64,000 nt of DNA, taken from positions 6,287,128 to 6,351,127 of the forward strand of contig CM057481.1 of assembly GCA_030035585.1 (NCBI GenBank). The letters are read 5' to 3'. The DNA comes from Dugong dugon. Taxonomy: Eukaryota; Chordata; Mammalia; Sirenia; Dugongidae. Made by a program: the position numbers and the translations under genes. The number at the start of each line of letters is the position of its first letter. Within the stretch, counting starts at the first letter, position 1. Below the pieces are notes generated by a model, which was given only the letters and a program-made list of their open reading frames with translations, searched no databases and was not told where the DNA came from. This document shows, piece after piece, positions 55,591-64,000 of this stretch.

Positions 55591-56141
55591 ATTCTTGGTT
55601 TACTTCCCACTCTACACAGATTCAGTTCCCCTGAGCAACAAGAAGTGGGGAGGGAGAGTAAGCAGAGATATCTTCAACTCCATGGCTAATCATGTAGGAC
55701 ACCAAGAGTGTGAACCTCCTCGTTTTCCACTTTGTGGTATTTCCCACAGAGAGAAGAAGCCAATGAGTGGAAGAGTTAAATATGCAACCACATTCTTCAT
55801 TACTTACACGGACTTGCTTGGAACTGGCAGGAGAAGGAATACTCAGGATAGTAATACTCTTGGGCATAGTATGTCAACCCAATCCTTTCATGCTGAAACC
55901 AAATTCTTCCCTTTCAATTATTAGTTATTTTGGCAAAAATACATCTCAAGCTCCTCCAGATTTTCTCCCAAGATAGAGCTGGGGTGTATGTGTGACCCCA
56001 AATGTAATTACTATACACTTTATTTGCATATGATTTTATCTCGTTATAATGGTTGGAGTCCTGTTTCCAGGACAATCAGAATTTGACCAAAATCTTTATA
56101 TCTGCTTGGTCTGAGTTCTTGCTCCCCTCTCCTTTGTGGTC
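55591..56141. other. Single-copy DNA
   Basis: No gene is supported. Open frames of 109 codons plus and 81 codons minus overlap each other at 55,595-55,924 and have no recognisable domain. Confidence 0.4.
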
Positions 56142-56213
56142 AAAAGTACATAACTAGTTCTACAGAAAAGTACACAAATAGTTCCACAGAAAGGTACACA
56201 AATAGTTCTATGG
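56142..56213. repeat. 24-bp minisatellite, three units
   Basis: Units starting aaa.gtaca at 56,142, 56,166 and 56,190 repeat with an exact 24-bp period (aaaagtacacaaatagttcc type). Confidence 0.93.
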
Positions 56214-56394
56214 TTCTGCCAGCTTTTTTTCTTTTGTGTTATTTCTGCACAAGGTGAGGCTCATCTGTTCAATGTGTCTAAATATACTAATACTAATCCT
56301 TGTGCGTATAAAAGACAACCTCGATTGCTTTCTATTCTACTACACAATGAACTCCCATTGTGATAAGTACGTCCCACTGAAGAATGCTAATGAA

Positions 56395-56578
56395 TGCAAA
56401 TTATTCAGAATAGTGCCTGGCAAATAGTAGGCACTCAATAAATGTGAGTTGTTATTTCTCTTTTCATAACCATTGTTACTATTATCACCTTATAGATATT
56501 GTGAGGATTAAATAATAAAGTACATATAAAATATGTAACATATTGCCTGACACATAGTAGGCCCTCAGTGAGTGTTAA
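56395..56578 (+). repeat. MIR 3' segments
   Basis: Two MIR-like 3' ends are adjacent: gtgcctggcaaatagtaggc with actcaataaatgtgag, then ttgcctgacacatagtaggc with cctcagtgagtg. They may be two insertions or one element plus a duplication. Confidence 0.7.
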
Positions 56579-56587
56579 ACAAAACAA

Positions 56588-56748
56588 AAATACAAAAAAA
56601 CCCCACTGCTGTCAAGTCGATGCTGACTCATAGTGACCCCATAGGGTTTCCAAGGCTGTAAATCTCTATGGAGCAGCTAGTTGTTTCAAACCACTGAACT
56701 TTCGATTAGCAGTTGATCACTTTAACCACTGTGCCACCAGTTAGGTGC
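56588..56748 (-). mobile_element. AfroSINE, antisense
   Basis: Antisense tail ccactgctgtcaagtcgatg, gaccccatagggtttccaag, ctgtaaatctctatggagca, and head tttaaccactgtgccaccag. Confidence 0.92.
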
Positions 56749-57436
56749 TGCTAATTAAAGGAGCAGAATCCACAGATTTATTTAAGAAAATGAAACACAG
56801 CTTTTCCAGGTTACTGCCTTGGATACATTCAGCTCATTCATATATATCAATCCCTTCTAGTGTACTTTTCAATGAGAATGGGTTTTCAGAATGATGCCTC
56901 ATCCACAGGCACTTTGAGATGTTTGGTCATTGAAAATGATTCACTTATACTCAGTTACTGAGTCAGAAAAGTGGTATCATATTTTATGTATTCATTTTAG
57001 AGTGATGATTATTTTTACAAGTGACTTACACTTATCACTTAAAATGTAAACAATGCAGAAAATTATAAAGAAGCAATACTTCATCCTAAATCCCACTACA
57101 CAGAAATGGCTTCTGTGAACATTTGGAGAGCATCATTCGAAACATCTCTTAATGCATATGTCCGGATAGGAGGACAGAAAAACGCATAGACAGTAAGAAT
57201 TATTATTATAATAATGGAAATAACCCAGAGATCATAGTATTTATGCTTTATAAATAAAAATATGTAACATAATTTTACTTGAATTTAACAGAAGAAAAAT
57301 AAGCAAATGAAAATAGAGGAATTGTTGAACTTCAGATGTATTTTTTCACCATTAAGTTATGTCTTCTTAAAAGACCTTTCTAAAAGTTAAGAAGAAAAAA
57401 AAAATGAAAGTGTTAAGAAGTTGGAATCTGAGTGCG
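56749..57436. other. Single-copy AT-rich DNA
   Basis: No gene or named repeat is seen. Confidence 0.45.
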
Positions 57437-58212
57437 GGGTGAAGCAAGATGTCGAAGTGAGTGGATGCTCCCTTCTACTCCTCCAGCAACTAACACAGTG
57501 AACAACAAATAAAAACAAGCACAGACTGAGGTCTTGAAACTCCAAACAGCAGCTGATGAGTTGGAGAATTGGGGTGAGTCCAGAAGCAGGGGAGAGGAGG
57601 AATGGGGTCAGCACAGAAACTGAGAGATCCTACCCCCTAACAACGGGAGTGCTCGCTTATTGCAGCCATTTTGGGACGGGACTGGGTAACACCCAAAACA
57701 GAGAACACAGAAAAGAAACTTAACTGAGGAAGCTCTAGCCTGATTTTTTTAAGGTGGCACAGATTGGCCATTAGAGTTCACATGCTGCGCAAGTGAGGGG
57801 CAGGTGAAGGAAGACCATAACACTGCATGAGAGTACTGTTGAACCTCACCAAGGCCTGAAACGGGCAGGCACTAGGACTGGGAAGAGCTAAAAGGGCGCC
57901 AGTGAGGTAAAGACAAAAAAAAAAAGCCCCTCACCTTCGCCACAGTCAAGTTGATCCCCACCACTCACATCAGCGTATGTGTCCAGCGCAACTACCCCCT
58001 TCCGTGTGTGCATATTGAATTCTAGAGAATGAGCATCTAGATCTCCTGAACTAACACTGAAAAAAAAAAAAAAAAGCAAGTGAAAAAAACTAAGGATAAG
58101 AGTGCAATCTAGTGTTTCTGAGGAGAACATACCAAACCTGCTGCTGCAGAGGATTCCAACTAACTGTGAAGCTACGGACTGAGCAAGCTGCCTCGTGGAA
58201 TTCCTGGGCCTG

Positions 58213-58323
58213 CGGGTCTTGCTGAGGGCAGTTTGCCACATCTTTCTCCAAAGAAGAGGCTGGTAGGCACAGGCCCTGGCTTTTTGATTGGCAGCCAGAT
58301 GATTAGCTGCTCCACTACCAGGG
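58213..58323 (-). mobile_element. Possible AfroSINE head fragment in L1 copy F
   Basis: The antisense head layout is visible: gtttgccacatctttctcca, gaggctggtaggcacag, ttttgattggcagccagatg and ctccactaccagggca. The tail is missing and divergence is high. It may instead be chance similarity in the L1 5'UTR. Confidence 0.45.
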
Positions 58324-58386
58324 CACCCAAGCAGAAAAAATTCCCGCAATAAACAGAATAAAAAAATTTAAAGAAAAAGTAACCAA

Positions 58387-59300
58387 ATGAGTCAAGTTCA
58401 ACAAAAGATAGTAAAACACACAAAAGCACAGGAGAAGAAACAATCAAAAGCAAAATATGAAAAAGAAATCTCTCCTATGGAGGCCAGAATAATGCAAAGA
58501 TTTGATAACTTTCAGATTATGGTGCTAAATATGTTTAAGAAAGCAAAATTAAAAAAAAAAAACAAAACACAAAACAAACTAGCAGAGTTCAGGAAGCAAA
58601 TGGAGGAACAAAATGAGAGACTTAAGGAAACTGAAAACATAAGAAAAAAGAGAGAACTACTGGAACAGAAGAATAAAACATCTGAATTAGAAATAGCAAG
58701 AGAAACACTCAACACTAGAGTTGAACAGACAGAAGATAGAATAAGTGAACTAGAAGACAAAATAACTGAACTTATCAAGTCTCAAGAGAAACAAGGGAAA
58801 AGGACAAAGAAATGCAAACAAACCCAAAAGGAAATGTAGGATTCAATTAAAAACTCTAGCATTAGAACTATTGGAATCCCAGAGCACCATGACAACAGTA
58901 AAAGCATAGAAACAATTTTCCAAGAAGAGATAATCAGAATTTCCCAGACCTGAGCAGGGAACCAAGCCTGCTAATACAGGAAACTATATGAACCCCAATC
59001 AGAAGAGACATAAAAAGATCAACTCTGCAACATATCCTAATAAAATTCCTGAAAACCAAAGACAAGGAAAGAATTCTGAAAGCAGCATGAGAAAAACACT
59101 ATTTAACACACCAAGCATCTTTCATAAGAATCAGTGCAGATTTCTCCCCAGAAACTCTAGAGACCAGAAGACAACGGAGCAACATAAATAAAATACTGAA
59201 CCAAAACATTGCCAACCAAGAATTCTTTGCCCTACAAAGTCGTCATTCAAAAACAAGGCAGTAATCAAGATATTCCCAAACAAACAGAAGCTCTGAGAAT
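58387..59300 (+). pseudogene. ORF1: L1 ORF1 remains (coiled coil, RRM and C-terminal pieces)
   Basis: 58,387-58,839 is open for 150 codons with a long coiled coil (ENIRKKRELLEQKNK, RVEQTEDRISELEDKI). TAG at 58,837-58,839 falls where the family has Trp, followed in frame by DSIKNSS and IRTIGIPE, the RRM start. After frameshifts one can read HILIKFLKTKDKERILKA at about 59,020-59,085 and a C-terminal piece resembling ISADFSPETLETRRQ at about 59,130-59,175. It is decayed throughout. Confidence 0.85.
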
Positions 59301-59705
59301 TTGCCAACCAGCTTTGCAAGTATTATTCAAGGGAGTACTCCAATGGAAAGGCAAGAGCATTAAGAAATAAGTACAAACTAAACCTATCGAATATAGGTTG
59401 TATATTGATGTTAATGGAGACAAATCAACAGAAACGGGAGAGAATAACATATCAGGAATAGATTTATCATGTTAAGGTTGTATGTTAGCAGTTATTCATA
59501 TGATAAACATTGTGGTAATTGCAAGTCATGTGATGTAGCATACATGGTAACCATTAAGAAATCACCAAGAAGAAACATTCAGAAGAAAATAAGAGAGTTA
59601 ACAAAAAGGCTCATCACAAAAAAGCATCTAAATATAAAGAAAACCAGAAAAAATCAGTATAATAAAACAAAGATGATACAAACCACTCAAAAAACAAATA
59701 GCAAA

Positions 59706-62700
59706 ATGAGTGAGGTAGACACTTCAATTTCAGTAATAACCTTAAATGTAAATGGTCTACATGCCCCACGCAAAAGGCAGAGAGTGGAAGAATGGATGAA
59801 CAAACATGTTCCATCCTTTTGCTGTCTACAAGAAACATATCTTAGACACAAGCACACACAAACAGACAAAAAGGAAGGAGAAAAAGATTCCATGCAACCA
59901 GTAAACAAAAAATAGCAGGTGTGGCCATACTGGTATCAGATAAAATAGACCTTAAATCAAAATCTGTTACAAGAGATAAAGAAGGACATTACATAATAAT
60001 AAAAGGGTCAATTCAACAAGAAGACATAACAGTTATAAATATATATGCACCTAACAGCAATGCACCAAAATACATGAAACAAATTATCGCTAGTATAAAA
60101 AGAGAAACAGACAACTCCACAATAATAGTAGGGGACTTCAACACACCACTTCCAGAGCATCTAAAAAGCAAATCACTAAAGATATTGAGAACCTAAATAA
60201 AACCACAAGCCAATTGGTTGTAATGGCCATATATTGAATACTCCACCCAACATGAGAACAATATACATTCTTCTCTGGTGCACATGGATCATTTTCCAGA
60301 ATAGAACATATGCTAGGTCACGAAAAGAAGTCTCAACAAATTTAAAAAGATTGACATACAAAACATCTTCTCGAACCATAACAGGATGAAGCTAGAAATG
60401 AACAACAGGTTAAATAAGGAAACAAACAAACAAAATAACCATGGAAACTAAATGAATACGCTACTAAACACTATTGGATCATAGAGGAAATCAAAAGTGA
60501 AATTAAAAAAATTTCTACAGTCAAACAAAAATGAAAACACAATATATCAAAATCTTTGAGAGACAGAAAAAGCAGTACTCAGAGAGAAATTTACAGCAAT
60601 AAATGCCTTCATTAAAAAAGAATATCCAAAATCATTAACTTAAACCAAAAACTTGAACAAATAGAAAAGGAAGAGCAAAAGAAGCCAAAAGCAGCCAGAA
60701 CAAAAGAAATAATAAAGATCAGGGCAGAAATAAATGAAATTGAAAATAGAAAAACAGTTGACAGAATTAACAAAACCAGAAGTTGGTTCTTTGAAAGGAT
60801 CAATAAAATAGACAAAATACTGGCTAGACTGATAAAAGAAAAAAACCAGAAGAGGCAAATAACCAAATTAAAAAATGAAATTGGTGACATTACAACCGAT
60901 TTATCAGAGATAAAGAAGATCGTAATGGATTACTATGAAAAATTATAGTCCAACAAATTTGAAAACTGAGATGAAATGGACAAGTTCCTAGAAACATATT
61001 ACTTACCGAAACTAACACAAACAGAGGTAGAAAATTTAAACAGAGCCATCACAAAACAAGAGATTGAAGATGGCTACACTGGAGAATTCTACCAAACATT
61101 CAGAGAAGAGTTGACACCAATCCTACTCAATCTCTTCAATAACAAAGAAGAGGAAGGACCACTACCAAACACTCTCTATGAAGCCAGTATAACCCTGATA
61201 CCTAAACCAGGCAAGGACATCACAAAAAAAGAAAATTACAGACTAAATATCTCTTATGAACATAGATGCAAAAATTTTCAACAAAATTCTAGCCAACGGA
61301 CTATAGCAGCATATGAAAAAAATCATACAACATGATCGAGTGGAATTCATATCAGGATTACAAGGATAGTTCAACATCAGAAAATCAATGTAATCCACCA
61401 CATAAATAAAACAAAAGAAAAGAACCAAATGACCAAATCAATTGATGCAGAAAATCATTCAATAAAATTCAACAACCTTTTCTGATAAAAACTCTCAGCA
61501 AAATAGGAATAGAAGGGATATTCCTCAACTTAATTATGGGCATATATGAAAAACCAATAGCCAGCATTATGCTCAATGGAGAAAGGCTGAGCACTTTCCC
61601 TCTGAGAATGGGAATGAGACAAGGATGCTCATTATCACCATTCTTATTCAACATTGTACTAGAAGTCCTAGCCATAGCAATAAGACAAGAAAGAGAAATA
61701 AAAAGTATGCAAATCAGAAAAGAAGAAGTAAAATTATCTCTGTTTGCAGTTGGCATGATCCTATAGATAGAAGACCCTCAAGATTCTGCAAGAAAACTGC
61801 TGAAACTGTTAGAAGAATTTAGCAACATTGCAGGGCACAAGATCAAAACACAAAAATCAGCTGGGTTCCTCTACAAAGACTTCTCAAAAAAAGAAATCAG
61901 GAAAACAATATCATTTATAATAGCCCCCAAATCAATAAAATACCTAGGTATTAACCTAACCAGGGATGTAAAAGACTTATACAATGAAAATTATAAAATA
62001 CTGCTACAAGAGACTGAAAGAAACCTACAAAAAATCCCGTGCTCATGGATTAGAAGGCTTAATATAGTGAAAATGTCAATACTACCTAAAGCAATCTACA
62101 GATGAAGTCAATCCCAATACAAATCCCAACAATATTCTTCACCGAAATGGAACAACTAATGACCAACTTCATATGGAAAGGAAAGAAGCACCAAATAGCC
62201 AAAGCAATATTGAAGGAAAAAAAAAAAAAAAAAAAACAGGGGGACTCACACTCCTTTATATCAAAACATACTACACAGCCAAAGTAATCAAAACAGCTGG
62301 TACTGGTTCAACAACAGACACAAAGAGGAGAGGAATAGATCCAAACATCCAGGGACACTGATTTTTGACAAGGAGTCATGGACAACTGATTTTTGACAAG
62401 GAGTCAAAGTCCATTCAGTGGGGCAGACATAGTCTCTAATAAATGGTGCTGACAAAATTGGATATCCTCCTGCAGAAAACTGAAACAGGACTCATAGCTC
62501 ACACCAAACACAAAAACTAACTCAAAATGGATCAAAAATGTAAGTGTTAAAACCATAAAATTCCTGGAAGACAACATAGGGAGAAAACTATGGGACCTAA
62601 TCTTTTGTAAAAATAGGCTAACGAACATTACAACAAATGGATGAATAGAAGACAAAATAGATAAATGGGATCTCATAAAAATTAAAACCTTCTGCACATC

Positions 62701-63215
62701 AAAAGACATTGTCAAAAGAGTAAGAAGAGAACCTACAGACTGGGAAAAAATCTTTGGAAATGACATATCAGTAAGGGTCTAATCTCCAAAATTTATAGAA
62801 AACTTTAACAACTCAACAACAAAAAGACAACCCAATTATAAAATGGCAAAGAACATGAACAGAACCTTGACCAAAGAAGACATCCAAGCAGCCAACGAAC
62901 ACATGAAAAGATGCTCACAATCATTAGCCATTAGAGAAATACAAGTCAAAACTACAATGAGATACCATCTCACTCCTGCTAAAAAGACACTGGTTAAAAA
63001 AAAACACATTAAACAACAAGTGTTGGCAAGGATGTGGGGAGGCTGGAACCTTATCCATTGCTGGTGGGAATGTAAAATGGTACCACCACTATGGAAAATG
63101 ATATGGCGCTTCCTCAGAAAGCTAGAAATAGAGCTACCTTATGATCCAGCAATCCTACTCCCAGGAATATACCCTAGAAACCTAAAAGTACTAACATGAA
63201 CAGATATATCCACTC
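59706..63215 (+). pseudogene. ORF2: L1 ORF2 remains with RT active site destroyed
   Basis: The ATG at 59,706 opens MSEVDTSISVITLNVNGL, with LQETYLRH next. A shift near 59,900 leads to 59,921-60,196, which keeps VGDFNTPLP, so the endonuclease Asp survives here. The RT piece at 61,536-61,766 has [17 protein letters not shown], but FADD is replaced by FAVG (61,743-61,754), so both catalytic Asp are lost. C-terminal pieces occur at 62,102-62,290 and 62,843-63,199 (IHCWWECKMVPPLWKM). There are multiple stops and shifts. The upstream spacer is in frame with ORF2 from about 59,544. Confidence 0.9.
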
Positions 63216-63725
63216 TGTCTCAGTTATCTAGTGCTACTGTAACAGAAATACTGCAAGTGGAAGTCTTTAACAAAGAGAAGTTTATCCTCTCACAGTCCGG
63301 TAGGCTACAAGTCCAAATTCCGAGCATCAGCTCCAGGGGAAGGCTTCCTGTCTCTGTCGGCTCTGGAGGAAGGTCCATGTCATCAATCTTCCCTTGGTCT
63401 GGGAGTTTCTCTGCACAGGAACCTCAGGCCCAAAGGACACATGCTGCACCCGGCACTGCTTTCTTGGTGGTATGAGGTCCCCATGTCTCTCTGCTCGCTT
63501 CTCTCTTTTATATCTCAAAAGAGATTGGCTTAAGACACTATCTAATCTTGAAGATCTCGTCAATATAACTGCCACCAATCCATCTCATCACATCATAGTG
63601 ATAGGATTTACAACACACAAGGAAATCACATCAGATGACAAAATGGTAGACAATCATAAAATACTGGGAATCACACCTAGCCAAGTTGACAGACATTTTT
63701 GGGAGACACAGTTCAATCCATGACA
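63216..63725 (-). mobile_element. MaLR/ERVL-type solo LTR in L1 copy F
   Basis: It starts tgtctcagttatctagtgct and ends attcaatccatgaca in antisense view. Flanks cactc (63,211-63,215) and cactt (63,726-63,730) form a 5-bp duplication with one mismatch, and L1 sequence resumes directly after. It is close to the copy at 17,472 across its length, without that copy's 48-bp duplication. There is no coding content; open frames on both strands follow the LTR sequence. Confidence 0.9.
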
Positions 63726-64000
63726 CACTTCTATGTTCATTGCAGCTGTATTCACAATAGCAAAACAATGGGAACAACTGAAGTTCCCATCAATAGATGA
63801 ATGGATAAGCTAACTGTGGCACATACATACAATGAAGTACTACGTAACCATAAAGAACAATGATGAGTCTGTGAAGCATATTATAACATGGATGGACCTG
63901 GAGGGCATAATGCTAAGTTAAATAAGTCAAGCATATAAGGCTAAATATTGTATGATCCCTCTTTTATAAGAAGACAAAAACATAAATATAGAGAAACCAA

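Larger units (their letters stand above)
57437..64000 (+). mobile_element. Old near-full-length L1 (copy F), plus strand
   Basis: It starts near gaagcaagatgtcgaagtg, an L1-type 5' end. The 5'UTR (57,437-58,386) is followed by ORF1 remains (58,387-59,300), a spacer, ORF2 remains (59,706 onward) and the ORF2 C terminus/3'UTR boundary, which continues past an LTR to the window edge (gacctggagggcataatgct near 63,896). Its 5'UTR lacks the 266-bp GC-rich repeat of copy A, so it belongs to another, older subfamily. All frames are heavily broken. Confidence 0.9.

Noticed and set aside
55595-55924. 109-codon plus-strand frame in single-copy DNA
   Set aside because: A minus-strand frame overlaps it, no domain is seen and there is no exon context; a chance frame is the simplest view.
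1-64000. CRISPR arrays, operons, phage or bacterial defence systems
   Set aside because: The sequence is clearly mammalian and repeat-rich. The tandem repeats seen are an L1 5'UTR array, a minisatellite and microsatellites without spacer structure.

Overview
This is a stretch of mammalian nuclear DNA, most likely intergenic or intronic, from an afrotherian and probably an elephant. The diagnosis rests on about fifteen copies of the tRNA-derived AfroSINE family, whose hallmark is a head reading roughly 'gagccctggtggcacagtgg' and a tail reading 'gagtcagaatcgactcgacgg'. Two RTE/BovB-clade LINE fragments and L1 elements with an unusual GC-rich tandem-repeat 5'UTR agree with this. I found no host protein-coding exon, rRNA or functional tRNA gene, no CRISPR array and no prokaryotic feature. 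All recognisable coding capacity belongs to transposable elements, apart from one unidentified degraded coding-like sequence at 15,733-16,260.

Left part. Positions 1-5720 are the 5' portion of a young full-length-type L1 (copy A) on the minus strand. It has a 2-kb 5'UTR with 3.2 copies of a 266-bp repeat, an ORF1 broken by two single-base deletions, a 431-bp spacer, and an ORF2 open to the window edge except for one TGA. It sits inside an older L1 of the same orientation (copy B, 5721-8745), which has lost about 0.9 kb where an LTR fragment now lies. From 8.7 to 20.4 kb the DNA is mostly single-copy and AT-rich, with scattered MIR, L2 and AfroSINE copies, one complete MaLR-like solo LTR with a perfect 5-bp duplication, and the coding-like relic.

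Middle. From 20.4 to 25.9 kb an ancient minus-strand L1 is the host of a nest: two AfroSINEs, two L1 3'UTR-only insertions, two Tigger DNA transposons, an LTR and an RTE fragment. Target-site duplications let much of the order be read. From 26 to 46 kb single-copy DNA alternates with L2, MIR, AfroSINEs, a second SINE family with a tRNA-Gly head, MaLR LTRs and an RTE fragment that keeps a YADD reverse-transcriptase motif.

Right part. An older L1 (46.2-48.0 kb) is followed by a 5'-truncated L1 (48,177-51,447) flanked by a perfect 18-bp duplication. From 57.4 kb to the end lies an old plus-strand L1 with badly decayed ORF1 and ORF2, interrupted by another MaLR-like LTR.

How the elements relate: L1 enzymes explain the autonomous L1s, their truncated copies and probably the processed relic. 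The RTE elements share their 3' end with the AfroSINEs and with the tRNA-Gly SINEs, so RTE is the likely enzyme source for those SINEs. I see no convincing new host system. The most notable items are the tandem-repeat L1 promoter, the lysine-rich mini-ORF whose stop overlaps the ORF2 start, the RTE/SINE tail sharing, and the unidentified coding relic.
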